From Myxococcales bacterium (GTDB taxonomy: Bacteria; Myxococcota_A; Polyangia; Polyangiales; Polyangiaceae), in contig JANXLV010000193.1 of NCBI GenBank assembly GCA_025355005.1, positions 34,521 through 98,520 on the forward strand: a stretch of DNA of 64,000 nt. Reading direction: 5' to 3'. The notes beneath the pieces are model-generated. The model worked only from the letters and a program-made list of their open reading frames with translations, was not told where the DNA came from and ran no database searches. Shown piece by piece: positions 1-10,235 of the stretch; position 1 is the first letter of the stretch; every line of letters begins with the position of its first letter. A program made the position numbers and the translations under genes.

Positions 1-712
1 CCTTCGCGGCGTAGCTGCCGGGGCTCGGGACCTTCATGGCGCGGACGACGTCGACGATGCAGTCGACCTTCGCCTCGCCTTCCTTGCTCGGCGGCGCGAC
101 GCCCACGGACTCCACCTTGCCGCTCTTGCCGTCGGGGACCACGTACGCCGTCACCGCGAACTTGCCGGACACACCTGCCTTGCACTTGCCGACGTCGGCA
201 TCTGCCCTGGCGATCGCTTCGAACATCTTGTCGGGCGCCCAGTTCGCGGGCTCGCGCGCGTCGCCGACGTCGAACAGGAAGCTCTTGCGAATCTCGGCCT
301 CACCACCGACGGGCCTCGGCCATGGTGCCTTCGCGAGCGCATCCAGGATGCATTTCTCGGTGGCGCGATCGCCCAGGGTGGAGCCCTCGAGGTAGCTCCA
401 GTGCACGTGCCCGGTCCCGTCGAGACGAACGAACGCACGCACGTCGCCAGCGAGATAGTCGACGCGCTTTGCGCCGGCCTTCTGGCACGCGAGCACGTCA
501 GGCTGCACCTTCGCGATGGCGCGTTCGGTCTCCTTCGCGTCGATCTCGCCGAGCTCCTGCGAGACGCTCGGGCCTTCTCGCTTCGCACGCGGCTTCTCCG
601 TGGGCGCGTCCGACGTGGGCGTCTCGTCCGGGGCCTTCGCCTCCGGCTTGTTACCGCCGCACGCCGTCACCGACAGCCCGGCGAGAAGGGTGTAGAATGC
701 AATCTTTCGCAT
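1..712 (-). CDS. lipoprotein with a possible AgmX/TonB-C-like tail (3' end outside window)
   Basis: Reads leftward and runs off the window edge, so only the first 237 codons are seen. The start is an ATG at 712 followed by a signal peptide with lipobox VTAC (Cys18), then a charged Glu/Lys/Pro/Thr-rich linker. The body has two similar halves, each with a pattern of a conserved cysteine, a 'VRLDGTG'/'VVPDGKSG' strand and a later 'CILDAL'/'CIVDVV' segment. This resembles the AgmX/PglI C-terminal domain common in myxobacterial surface proteins; that assignment is inference. The gene starts 5 bases after the stop of the acyl-CoA dehydrogenase, so it is probably co-transcribed with it. A functional link is not obvious. 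Confidence 0.75.
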   Translation of the reverse strand, partial: MRKIAFYTLLAGLSVTACGGNKPEAKAPDETPTSDAPTEKPRAKREGPSVSQELGEIDAKETERAIAKVQPDVLACQKAGAKRVDYLAGDVRAFVRLDGTGHVHWSYLEGSTLGDRATEKCILDALAKAPWPRPVGGEAEIRKSFLFDVGDAREPANWAPDKMFEAIARADADVGKCKAGVSGKFAVTAYVVPDGKSGKVESVGVAPPSKEGEAKVDCIVDVVRAMKVPSPGSYAAK

Positions 713-717
713 CTGGA

Positions 718-1869
<1,152 letters not shown>

Positions 1870-1963
1870 GGCGAGCTTACTAGGCCGAATCCCGGGCAAA
1901 GGAAATGGGCCCCAAGCTCTGCGGTAGACGGACGCAGCAGGGTTTCTCGCAGCGGTGCCGTGA

Positions 1964-2743
1964 CTATCGAACGGGGGGCGCGAGGATCTCCACGAGGCCC
2001 GGCACGTCGCTCGCCTTGTCGCGCAGGCGCGCCTTCGGACGGACCGCGACGCCCACGGTCGCCTCCTTCAGCATGGGCACGTCGAACGCGTTGTCGCCGA
2101 ACGCAGCGTAGAGAGGGCGCGCGCCGATTCGCTCGCGCAGGCCCGTCACCTTCCCCGGGCCGTACGGGATCGGGCGCACCACGGTCGCGGTCATCTTGCC
2201 TTCGTGGAATGCGCTGCGCGCCGCGACGATGTTCTCGTGCGGGAGACCGGCGATGCGCGCGGCGGCCTCGACGATGCCGCTCGGCGACGCGGACACCAGG
2301 TACACCTCTATGTCCTGCGCCTTCGCGAACGCGAGCACGGCCTGCACCTCTTCGTGCAGGCGTCCGTGGAGCTCGCGGCGCATGAGCACCTCGTCACAGA
2401 ACGCGGTGAGCTCCGGCTCGGTCCAACCTGCGGAGATCCACGTCATGATCTCGCAGACGCGCTCCTCGTCGAACTTGTGCGCCAGGTACGCATCGTAGAT
2501 GCGGCGTGCGATCTCGGGGCCGGTGCCGCCGTCGTAGAGCTCTGCCTGCCGGGCCTCTCTCCGAAGCGCCTCCATCGCGTCAACGCGGATGTCTCCGCCC
2601 TCGATCATGCCGTAAAAGAAGTCCTCGCCGACGTCACCGCTCCACAGCGTGCCGTCGCCGTCGAAGGCCACGACCCCTCCAGGCGCATTGTTGCGAGCGG
2701 CCTCGATGCGCGACGTGATCTCGTCTACGGTTTGTGTCTTCAC
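1964..2743 (-). CDS. HAD-superfamily hydrolase, SerB-like phosphatase
   Basis: Phosphohydrolase of the HAD-IB (phosphoserine-phosphatase-like) type, cytoplasmic. Motif I is DGDGTLW (Asp28 nucleophile, Asp30 acid/base), motif II is VSASPSG, motif III is the Lys in GPGKVTG and motif IV is FGDNAFDVPML. The 259-residue length is usual. The start is a GTG at 2743. Its neighbour begins on the other strand at 2745, so there is no space for a private promoter between them. The substrate is unknown: serine-phosphate, a phospholipid headgroup or a phosphosugar are all possible. Confidence 0.85.
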   Translation of the reverse strand: MKTQTVDEITSRIEAARNNAPGGVVAFDGDGTLWSGDVGEDFFYGMIEGGDIRVDAMEALRREARQAELYDGGTGPEIARRIYDAYLAHKFDEERVCEIMTWISAGWTEPELTAFCDEVLMRRELHGRLHEEVQAVLAFAKAQDIEVYLVSASPSGIVEAAARIAGLPHENIVAARSAFHEGKMTATVVRPIPYGPGKVTGLRERIGARPLYAAFGDNAFDVPMLKEATVGVAVRPKARLRDKASDVPGLVEILAPPVR

Positions 2744-2744
2744 G

Positions 2745-3584
2745 ATGCAGAAACATACACAAGGCGGGGCCGGCGGTGGAGAAGCGAAGCGCTACGACCT
2801 GAAGAACTCGGTCGTGTCGCAGCAGACCGCGATGCTCCTCATGTTCATCGCCGGTGGCGCCACCTTCGGCCTGAGCTTCGTACAGATGTTCACGCCGAAC
2901 GAGCCCGGCCTCTACCTGGTCGCGGCCGTGGTGGCGGGCGCCGCGGTCGCGTTCGTGGTCAGTACACAGCCGAAGACCACGCTCGGCGCCGACGGCATCT
3001 ACACGAAGTGGATGAACCGCACGCACTACGTCGCGCTTTCCGACATCACGGACGTGACCCGCACCATCGAGGAGAAGCCGCCCACGCTCCACGTCTGGAC
3101 GCGGCAGGCCGGGCGCGAGGTCGTGGTGAAGTACCAGGGCACGGACGACGAGATCCGGCGCTTCGAGGACGACCTTCAGGACCTGCGCGACAGCGCCAAC
3201 CCCACGGACGACGACCTCGGCGCCGAGCGGTTCGCGCGCGGCAAGCTACGGGTCGCCGACTGGATCGAAGGCGTGAAGAGCGTCGTCGACGCGCGCGGCG
3301 GGCACTACCGTGCGATCACCATCCCGCGCGAGCGCGTCCTCTCGTACGCGACCGACGCCACGCTGCCACCGGACGTGCGCGCAGGCGCGGCCATCGCCCT
3401 TGCTCCCAACGCGGACCCGAACGAGAAGGCTGCCCTCCTCAGGATCGCGGCGAGCACCGCCTCCCCCGCCCTGCAGCGTGTGTTCGAAGGAGCAGCCAAG
3501 AACCAGCTGCCGGCGGAGAGCCTGGACGAGATCGCCGAGTCCGAGGCGCCCGCAGCCCAGCTCCGCAGCCGCGCACGTGACTAA
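2745..3584 (+). CDS. membrane protein with two TM helices and a PH-like soluble domain
   Basis: 279 residues. Two hydrophobic helices lie at about residues 25-45 and 50-70. A soluble region of about 200 residues follows and opens with a strand-rich segment (TTLGADGIYTKWMNRTHYVALSDI...) reminiscent of bacterial PH-like domains. The C-terminal third is helical (PPDVRAGAAIALAPNADPNEKAALLRIAAST), which may be a helical repeat. The family is not recognised with certainty. The ATG at 2745 lies one base from the divergent GTG start of the HAD gene and has no visible Shine-Dalgarno sequence. A hairpin followed by a T run overlaps its stop codon. Confidence 0.7.
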   Translation: MQKHTQGGAGGGEAKRYDLKNSVVSQQTAMLLMFIAGGATFGLSFVQMFTPNEPGLYLVAAVVAGAAVAFVVSTQPKTTLGADGIYTKWMNRTHYVALSDITDVTRTIEEKPPTLHVWTRQAGREVVVKYQGTDDEIRRFEDDLQDLRDSANPTDDDLGAERFARGKLRVADWIEGVKSVVDARGGHYRAITIPRERVLSYATDATLPPDVRAGAAIALAPNADPNEKAALLRIAASTASPALQRVFEGAAKNQLPAESLDEIAESEAPAAQLRSRARD

Positions 3585-3606
3585 AAGCAACTCGTCGTTG
3601 CTTTTT
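3583..3606 (+). terminator. rho-independent-type terminator overlapping the stop codon
   Basis: A 9-bp perfect stem, AAAAGCAAC paired with GTTGCTTTT around a 5-base loop, ends in a run of five T. It begins inside the TAA stop of the preceding gene. An A-rich left arm and T-rich right arm are typical of a bidirectional terminator, although the GC core is short (GCAAC). Confidence 0.6.
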
Positions 3607-3687
3607 CCCTGGTTCCCATGACGTTCGGCTCTAGATTCGCGACGCCGCGCCCCCCTTCCACCCGGTGCGGCATCCAATAGGCGAACC

Positions 3688-5289
3688 ATGCGAACTCTCA
3701 AGCGCGTTGCGCAGTCGGGCCTTCTGCTGGCGTTGTTCACGGCCGGGAGCCGCGAGGGCGTCGCGCTTGCACAGACGCCCCCTCCCGCAGCCCAGCCGCC
3801 CGCAACCGTCCCAGCACAAGCGGGGCCCACGCAAGGGACGGCCACGACTCCGCCGAACGCGGGTGAGTCGCGGCCCGCTTCGGCGGACCAGATACCGATC
3901 GATCCGAAGGGCCTGACAGCAGACTCCGTCGGTGCGCGTGCGCGCTCGACCAGCTTCACGGTGAAGGCGCAAGCAGAGTCGCTGCGCGCAGCCGCCGCGC
4001 GCGTTGACCAGGCATGGGTGAACTACCTCCCGCGGCTCACGGCGACGGGCTCGTACACACGCCTCTCGGATTTCACGGCGCCGATTCTCTTCAGCGGCCT
4101 CGTGGTCGCGCCGAGCTCGCAACCGGGATTCATCACGCCGACGCCCGCACCGGGCGCGCCGGTCAATCCGGGTGGTACCCTGAACCCAGGAACGCAGCTC
4201 TTCGTGGCGCCGTCTGCGGGCTTCCCGCTCATCCTCAACAACTTCAACCTGACCGCCGGCATCGTCGTTCCGATCAGCGACTACTTCCTGCGCATCGGTG
4301 AAGGCTACACCGCCACCGTCAACGCGGAGGACGCCGCGCGATACGATCTGGCGGGAGCGGGCGCAAACGCAGAGGCGAACGGGCGCGCTGCTTTCTATAG
4401 CTGGGTGCGCGCGAAGGGAGCCGTCAACGTGGCGGAGCGCGCGCTCGCGGATCAGAAGACGCATCTTCAGGACGCGAAGAACCAGTTTACCGTGGGGAAC
4501 GCGTCGAAGGCGGACGTTCTCCGCGCAGAGACCGGCGTCGCGGCGGCGGAGCTCTTGCTCGAGCGCACGAAGAACCTGGAGACGTTGACGGCGCGCCAGG
4601 TGAAGGTCGCCATCCATGCCGACGACGGCACCCCGATCGCCACCGCCGAGGACGTGATGACGAAGTCGCCACCGGTCTCGTTGACCCTGGTGCAGGCAAC
4701 ACAGGAAGCGCAGGCCAACCGCGCTGAGCTGAAGAGCCTCTCGGCAAACGTCGAAGCGCTGAAGCGGACCGCCAATGTCGCGCGCGCCGGGTACTATCCC
4801 AGCCTCGCGGCGTTCGCGGACGGGATCTACGCGAACCCGAACCAGCGCAAGTTCCCGGCATCGGACGAGTGGTTTCCGACATGGGACGTGGGCGCGCGGC
4901 TGACGTGGTCGCCGAACGACGCGCTCAGCACGAAGAGTGGTGCGGCGGATGCGGACGCGAAGATCGCGGCCATCGAAGCGCAGAAGCAGGCAGCTGCCGA
5001 CGGGATCATCCTGGAGGTACAGCAGGCGTGGACCGCAGTGAAGGAGGCCGACTACGCGATCGATACGACCGCGCGTCAGATCGCCAGCGCCGAGGAGGCG
5101 TATCGGGTCGCGCGCGAGCTGTTCAACGCAGGACGCGCGACATCCACCACCCTGACGGACGCTGAGACGGAGCTCGTTCGTGCCCGGCTCGAGGTGCTGA
5201 ACGCGAACGTCGACGCAAAAACCGCGCGCGTTCGTCTGGAGCACGCCGTCGGACGCGACGCGAAGGTCCCCCAGGCACCGAAGCACTGA
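3688..5289 (+). CDS. TolC-family outer-membrane efflux protein
   Basis: Outer-membrane/periplasmic channel of the TolC (OEP) type, which trimerises to form the exit duct of tripartite efflux or type I secretion systems. 533 residues. The N-terminal signal peptide runs to about residue 30 (ALA|QTPPP) and is followed by a Pro/Ala/Thr linker. Two repeated OEP units of long amphipathic helices follow, with typical phrases such as NQFTVGNASKADVLRAETGVAAAELLL and ARELFNAGRATSTTLTDAETELVRARLEVLNA. No inner-membrane pump or membrane-fusion gene lies beside it, so it is an orphan channel here. An upstream terminator separates it from the preceding gene. Confidence 0.9.
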   Translation: MRTLKRVAQSGLLLALFTAGSREGVALAQTPPPAAQPPATVPAQAGPTQGTATTPPNAGESRPASADQIPIDPKGLTADSVGARARSTSFTVKAQAESLRAAAARVDQAWVNYLPRLTATGSYTRLSDFTAPILFSGLVVAPSSQPGFITPTPAPGAPVNPGGTLNPGTQLFVAPSAGFPLILNNFNLTAGIVVPISDYFLRIGEGYTATVNAEDAARYDLAGAGANAEANGRAAFYSWVRAKGAVNVAERALADQKTHLQDAKNQFTVGNASKADVLRAETGVAAAELLLERTKNLETLTARQVKVAIHADDGTPIATAEDVMTKSPPVSLTLVQATQEAQANRAELKSLSANVEALKRTANVARAGYYPSLAAFADGIYANPNQRKFPASDEWFPTWDVGARLTWSPNDALSTKSGAADADAKIAAIEAQKQAAADGIILEVQQAWTAVKEADYAIDTTARQIASAEEAYRVARELFNAGRATSTTLTDAETELVRARLEVLNANVDAKTARVRLEHAVGRDAKVPQAPKH

Positions 5290-5414
5290 ATATTTTCGCG
5301 CCTCGTACGTCCGGTTTTCTGGGCGTTTTGCTGGAAATTTGCTGGAAGATGTCGGGTGAGCCCGCACCTCGCGGAGCCGTTGCGACTGTGCACGACGTCC
5401 CCTAGCATCGCATT

Positions 5415-5445
5415 GTCGAGCTCGACTTTACGTCGAGCGAAGGAG
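5415..5445 (+). promoter_or_regulatory. leader of the protease/inhibitor pair: 12-bp palindrome and ribosome binding site
   Basis: A perfect palindrome, GTCGAGCTCGAC (5415-5426), is followed by a further GTCGAG and then AGGAG (5441-5445) six bases before the ATG at 5452. The Shine-Dalgarno decides the start of the protease. The palindrome may be an operator; that is inference. Upstream (about 5330-5350) TTGCTGGAA occurs twice in tandem. Confidence 0.45.
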
Positions 5446-5451
5446 ACGACC

Positions 5452-7704
5452 ATGCGTAGCTTCGTGAGAAAAATCTTGATGACGAGCGCAGTGGGCGCGC
5501 TCTTCGCGACTGCGTGTCACGTCCAGGTCGGCTCTGCCCCGGAGAACGCTCCTGCGGGCAACGCACCGCCGCACGCAGCTGCTCCGCGACCCGCGCCAGC
5601 ACCTGCCGCGCCGCCGCCGGCCGCCGTTGCTGCGCATCCCGCCGCCGCTCCCGCCGCACCGCCGCCCGCCCCCGGTGGCGCACGCGCGGCCGCCGTCATC
5701 GCCGTGCACCCGACCACCGCTGCGCATGCGGTGGCCCTCGGAACGCCGCCGCACTCGTCCATCGTGAAGCCGCCCGCGCGTCGGTCAACGGCGCCGCTGG
5801 TCTCGCGGCACCGGCAGGCCACGCGTGTCGCGTCCACCGCGGAGGCCTCGAACCTGCGCGTGTTGCAGGCGCGCTATGCGGCGAACGAGAAGGCCGCACC
5901 GGCCCCCGTGAAGACCAGCGTCCAGCAGGCGCGCGCGGCGATCGCGCAGCACCACTACTCCTTCCAGGTCGGCGTCACCGAGGTCTCCCACAAATCGCTC
6001 GCCAAGATCACCGGTGAGCCCACGACCGCCCACGACCCGCAGATCGTCGCGCAGAACGCAGCGGCGCGCGCGAAGAAGGCGTCCAGGACGAACCTCATCG
6101 CGTTCGATGTGAAGAAGCGCGCCGCGCCCCCTGCGCGTTTCTTGAACGCGACGATCGCCCGAGAAAACGCGGGCGACGGCAAGGACTCGTCCACCACGGG
6201 TCCAACCACGCAAGGCACGAACCAGAACGGCAACGGCAACGCCGGATATCCGTCATCCCAGTTTGCTTCGCCCTCCGCGTCCTCGTTCAGCTGGCGCGAT
6301 CGCATCACGTCCGTGAAGGATCAGGGCGACTGTGGCAGCTGCTGGGCGTTCGCCGCCACCGGCGTGCTCGAGGCGGGCGAGATCCTGGTGAACAACCAGC
6401 CGACCACGATCGATCTCGCGGAGCAGCAGCTCGTCAACTGCGTCCCCGTGTTCAGCCCGGGCTCGGAGAACTGCGGCGGCAACTCCGCCACGAACGCATA
6501 CAAGTTCCTGCATGGCGGTGCCGACGCCCTGGAGTCGGCCGTGCCCTACAAGTCCGCCGTCGCGAGCTGCAACTCGTCAGCGGGAGCGGCGAACCTGGGC
6601 GTTGATGACTGGGGCTACGCAGGCGAGGATCCGCCGCACCCCACTGTCGACGAGATCAAGGCGGCGCTGATCGCCCACGGTCCCGTGTCTTCCAGCGTGC
6701 GCGTCACCTCCGCATTCCAGCACTACTCGAGCGGCGTCTTCGACGAGGGCGACACGGGTTCAACGAACCACGCGGTTGTCCTCGTCGGCTGGGACGACGC
6801 CAAGGGCGCCTGGCACCTGCGCAACTCCTGGAGCGAGCGCTGGGGCGAGGGCGGATACATGTGGATCAAGTACGGGACCAACAGCATCGGCAAGAACGCC
6901 GCGTGGATCTCGCCGGTCCGCCAGCCCCCGCCGGCCAACCCGACCTACAACGATCGCTACCTCACGCTGCAGAACGACTCCGGCGAGCCGCTCGACGTTT
7001 CGGTCGACGCGCTCACCGGCGCGGGCTCGTGGGTGCCGGCAGCACCCAGCGCGAGCGCCGCTGCGTTCACGTACACGCTTGCCCCTGGCACATCGATGGA
7101 CGTGAAGCGCACCGACAACAAGCAGTTTCTCACGGCGAAGGCCGCGCGCGTCTGGGCGAAGTCGCACGACGGCAAGCACCAGTGGACCGCGTTCAAGGGC
7201 GCAGACTTCGTCATCGCCGCTGCCCCGTACTCCGCGGAGCGCCGCGAGCGCGCCACGTTCCACTTCGGCCATGTACAATCGGCGGAGCAAACCGCGGACG
7301 AGATCTTCACGATCGGCGAGACCGCGCGCAAAGCCGGCGACAGCCCCAAGGCGGAGGCCGCATTCCAGAAGTTCGCGGACCACTACGCGAGCGACACCCG
7401 CATCCACGATGCGCGCTTCTGGCTCGGCTACTCGCAGTACCAGCAGAAGAAGTACAGCGAGTCCACGATGAGCCTCTACACGATGGTCAGCGCCGCGCCC
7501 GACGGACATCCGGACATCCCGTTCGGCACGTACTTCATGGCCATGTCACTCGCGGCGCAGGGCGACTGCGGCTACGCGGTCCGCAACTTCGAGACCGTGG
7601 CATACGGCGAGATCGGCACGCCGCCGGACTGGATCGACGCGGCCAAGAACAACATCAAGCACCTCGAGGCCGACGACGGCTCGATCTGTAGTAACTGGGA
7701 CTGA
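5452..7704 (+). CDS. papain-like (C1 family) cysteine protease lipoprotein with C-terminal TPR-like domain
   Basis: Probably a surface- or periplasm-anchored cysteine endopeptidase of 750 residues. The signal peptide has lipobox-like ATAC (Cys20), followed by an Ala/Pro-rich stretch to about residue 110 and a long propeptide-like region. The C1 catalytic domain begins around residue 280: Gln in DQGDCGSCWAF with Cys297 as nucleophile, NHAVVLVGWDD with His440, and LRNSWSERWGEGGYMWI with Asn458, so the catalytic machinery is complete. A beta-rich domain follows (about 490-600). The C-terminal helical segment resembles a YbgF/TPR unit (KAEAAFQKFADHYASDTRIHDARFWLGYSQYQQ is its core region). A chagasin-like inhibitor gene starts 4 bases downstream, which suggests an operon controlling the protease's activity. 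Confidence 0.92.
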   Translation: MRSFVRKILMTSAVGALFATACHVQVGSAPENAPAGNAPPHAAAPRPAPAPAAPPPAAVAAHPAAAPAAPPPAPGGARAAAVIAVHPTTAAHAVALGTPPHSSIVKPPARRSTAPLVSRHRQATRVASTAEASNLRVLQARYAANEKAAPAPVKTSVQQARAAIAQHHYSFQVGVTEVSHKSLAKITGEPTTAHDPQIVAQNAAARAKKASRTNLIAFDVKKRAAPPARFLNATIARENAGDGKDSSTTGPTTQGTNQNGNGNAGYPSSQFASPSASSFSWRDRITSVKDQGDCGSCWAFAATGVLEAGEILVNNQPTTIDLAEQQLVNCVPVFSPGSENCGGNSATNAYKFLHGGADALESAVPYKSAVASCNSSAGAANLGVDDWGYAGEDPPHPTVDEIKAALIAHGPVSSSVRVTSAFQHYSSGVFDEGDTGSTNHAVVLVGWDDAKGAWHLRNSWSERWGEGGYMWIKYGTNSIGKNAAWISPVRQPPPANPTYNDRYLTLQNDSGEPLDVSVDALTGAGSWVPAAPSASAAAFTYTLAPGTSMDVKRTDNKQFLTAKAARVWAKSHDGKHQWTAFKGADFVIAAAPYSAERRERATFHFGHVQSAEQTADEIFTIGETARKAGDSPKAEAAFQKFADHYASDTRIHDARFWLGYSQYQQKKYSESTMSLYTMVSAAPDGHPDIPFGTYFMAMSLAAQGDCGYAVRNFETVAYGEIGTPPDWIDAAKNNIKHLEADDGSICSNWD

Positions 7705-7708
7705 CACC

Positions 7709-8185
7709 ATGACCACGAACAAGACCTTCGCGCTCCTCGGCCTGCTGGTGCTCACAGCGTGTGGAGCGGATCCCAAGGATCCGCCGAAGACGGAGGCCAA
7801 CGTACCTCCCGGCGGAAACACCGCTGCCATCTCCTCCGCGGGCGCCCCCGCATCCGGCGCGAAGGTCTATCCGCAGGCCACGAAGGCGATCGACGCACGC
7901 GTCGGTGAGACCTTCAACGTCGTGCTGCCAGGCAACGTCACCACGCCGTTCGAGTGGCGCTTCGACGAGTCCGACAAGAACGTCGTGGCGATGACCGCGC
8001 ACAACTACACGGACGCGCCGCCCGCCAACTGCGCGGGCTGCGACGGCTACAAGGGAACGTTCAACTTCACGTTCACGGCAAAGGCCGACGGAGCAGCAAA
8101 GCTACATTTCTCGTACGTTCGAGCGATGCCAGCCGGCTCGCCGGCGGAAAAAGAGATGACAGTGGAAGTGCACGTCACGCACTGA
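7709..8185 (+). CDS. chagasin-like (I42 family) cysteine-protease inhibitor lipoprotein
   Basis: 158 residues with signal peptide and lipobox LTAC (Cys18), then a Pro/Gly/Ala spacer. The last 95 residues match the three-loop pattern of chagasin-type inhibitors of papain-like proteases: NVTTPFEW (residues 76-83, the NPTTGxxW loop), GYKGTFNF (113-120, the GxxGxxxF loop), and the strand-turn KLHFSYVRAMP near residue 136 in place of the RPW loop. Three Cys in the mature part (including NCAGC) are additional. The gene is only 4 bases after the C1 protease, consistent with protease-inhibitor co-expression. The family call rests on motif spacing, not on a search. The degenerate third loop (RAMP for RPW) leaves affinity uncertain. 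Confidence 0.78.
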   Translation: MTTNKTFALLGLLVLTACGADPKDPPKTEANVPPGGNTAAISSAGAPASGAKVYPQATKAIDARVGETFNVVLPGNVTTPFEWRFDESDKNVVAMTAHNYTDAPPANCAGCDGYKGTFNFTFTAKADGAAKLHFSYVRAMPAGSPAEKEMTVEVHVTH

Positions 8186-8203
8186 CGCGTTCGGGAGACG
8201 TTG

Positions 8204-10159
8204 TCAGCGCCGGGGCGAACGATCGCGGCGAGGCCGACCCGCGGGCGTACCCAGCGTGCCCGCGCGGTGCGCGCGATCCGCCGCCATCAAGCGGTCTTTT
8301 GCGCTCTCTGGCGGGACAAGGCAGTTCGGGGTGCGGCCGATGAGGTCGCGGCGGCCCAGCTTCATGAGGGCTTCGCGCGCGAGATCGTGGTGCTCCGCGT
8401 CCCAGTAGAAGATGAGCGCCTTCATCATGCGCTTCTCGCGCAGCTCCTTCGCAGAGTAGACGGGCTCCATCGACAGCGGATCGATGCCTGTATAATACAT
8501 GGTCGTGGCGACGGCCATGGGTGTGGGGATGAAGTCCTGCACCTGGCGCGGCCGCATTCCGTTGCGCTTCAGATAGAGCGCGAGCTCCACGGTGTCCGAA
8601 AGGGTGGAGCCAGGGTGGCCCGTGATGAAGTACGGGACCAGGTATTGCTCCTTGCCCGCCTCGTCGCTGGCCTGGCAGAACGCCTGCGCGAATCGCTCGT
8701 AGCTCTGGATGCCCGGCTTCTTCATCTTGGCGAGCACCTCGTCCTGCGAGTGCTCCGGCGCGACGGACAATTGCCCGCCGGTATGGTGCTGCGCGAGCTC
8801 GCGGACGAACTCCGGGCTGCGCTCCGCGAGGTCGTAGCGAACGCCCGACGCCACGAACACCTTCTTGATGCCGGGCTCCTTGCGCACGCTCTTGAGGAGC
8901 GAGATGAGCGGATCGTGATCCGTGACCAGGTTTTCGCAGATGCCAGGGTGGACGCAGGAGAGGCGGCGACACGCGCTCTCCGTCTTCTCGTCCTTGCAGG
9001 CCATCTTGTACATGTTCGCGGTGGGGCCGCCGACGTCGGTGATCACGCCGGAGAAGCCGTCCATGCGGCGAAGCGCGCGCACCTCGCGCAGGACGCTGTT
9101 CTCGCTGCGGCTCTGGATGACGCGGCCCTCGTGCTCGGTGATGCTGCAGAACGTGCAGCCACCAAAGCAGCCGCGCATCGTGACGATGGAGTGCTTCACC
9201 GTCTCGAACGCCGGGATCACGTCGGAGTAGGTGGGGTGCGGACGGCGCGTGAACGGAAGGTCGTAGAGCGCGTCCATCTCCTCTTCGGAGAGCGGCAGCG
9301 CGGGCTGGTTCATGTACACGGCCTCGTCGCCGTGGACCTGCAGCAGCGGACGACCGTTGTGCGGATTGGTCTCGTACTGGAAGGCCCGCGACATCTTCGC
9401 GAACGCCTGCTTGTCCGTGCGCACGTCGTCGTAAGACGGCAGCACGAGCAGCTTGCCGTCCGTCGTGTACTTCGATGCGTCCGCGAGCAGCGGCTCCCAC
9501 GCGCGGCGGTTCTTCTTCGGGTGCGCGGTGCCGCGAATGTCGGTGAGCTTTGAGACGTGCTCACCTGCGTCGAGGCGCTTCGCGATCTCCCACGCGGGCC
9601 GCTCGCCCATGCCGAACACGAGCAGGTCCGCCTTCGCGTCGAGCAGGATGCTGCGGCGCACCTGATCCGACCAGTAGTCGTAGTGGGCGATGCGACGCAG
9701 CGACGCCTCTATCCCGCCGAGCACGATGGGCGTGCCGGGAAATGCCTGCCGCGCGAGGTTCGCATAGACGATGCTCGAGCGGTTCGGGCGCATGTCGAGC
9801 GCGCCGGCGGGCGAGTACTGGTCCTTGCCGCGCACCTTCTTCTGCGCGGTCAGCTTGTTCAGCATGGAGTCCAGGTTGCCCGCGCTGATGCCCACGAACA
9901 GCCGCGGCTTGCCCATGCGCGCGATGTCCTCCGGGCTCTGCCACGAAGGCTGCGCGACCACGCCGACCTTGTAGCCGCGGCCTTCCAGGAAGCGCGCGAT
10001 GAGGATGGGCCCGAACGCGGCGTGGTCGACGTAGGCGTCGCCCGTCACGATGAGGATGTCGAGCTCTTCCCAGCCGCGCGCCTTCATGTCCTCGCGGGTG
10101 ACGGGCAGAAACGCGCGGCGCGCGTTGTCCCCTTTTTTCCCGAGCGGAACGAGCGTCAT
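8204..10159 (-). CDS. YgiQ-family radical SAM protein
   Basis: Large (651-residue) radical SAM enzyme of the YgiQ type. It has an N-terminal cobalamin-binding-like Rossmann region (ILIVTGDAYVDHAAFGPILIARFLEGRGYKVGVVAQPSW) and a radical SAM core with CFGGCTFCS near residue 328 that ligates the 4Fe-4S cluster. It ends in the family's C-terminal extension and a basic Arg-rich tail. The molecular reaction of YgiQ proteins is not established. The ATG at 10159 (MTLVPLG) is chosen over an upstream in-frame ATG that would overlap the divergent GpsA-like gene. It is convergent with the inhibitor gene, 18 bases apart. Confidence 0.9.
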   Translation of the reverse strand: MTLVPLGKKGDNARRAFLPVTREDMKARGWEELDILIVTGDAYVDHAAFGPILIARFLEGRGYKVGVVAQPSWQSPEDIARMGKPRLFVGISAGNLDSMLNKLTAQKKVRGKDQYSPAGALDMRPNRSSIVYANLARQAFPGTPIVLGGIEASLRRIAHYDYWSDQVRRSILLDAKADLLVFGMGERPAWEIAKRLDAGEHVSKLTDIRGTAHPKKNRRAWEPLLADASKYTTDGKLLVLPSYDDVRTDKQAFAKMSRAFQYETNPHNGRPLLQVHGDEAVYMNQPALPLSEEEMDALYDLPFTRRPHPTYSDVIPAFETVKHSIVTMRGCFGGCTFCSITEHEGRVIQSRSENSVLREVRALRRMDGFSGVITDVGGPTANMYKMACKDEKTESACRRLSCVHPGICENLVTDHDPLISLLKSVRKEPGIKKVFVASGVRYDLAERSPEFVRELAQHHTGGQLSVAPEHSQDEVLAKMKKPGIQSYERFAQAFCQASDEAGKEQYLVPYFITGHPGSTLSDTVELALYLKRNGMRPRQVQDFIPTPMAVATTMYYTGIDPLSMEPVYSAKELREKRMMKALIFYWDAEHHDLAREALMKLGRRDLIGRTPNCLVPPESAKDRLMAADRAHRAGTLGTPAGRPRRDRSPRR

Positions 10160-10235
10160 GCTGTCCAGATAGCACGGGGCGCTCGCAATGCGAGCCCCCT
10201 CCCTTGCTGCGGACGCTTCGTGATATGAACGCCAC

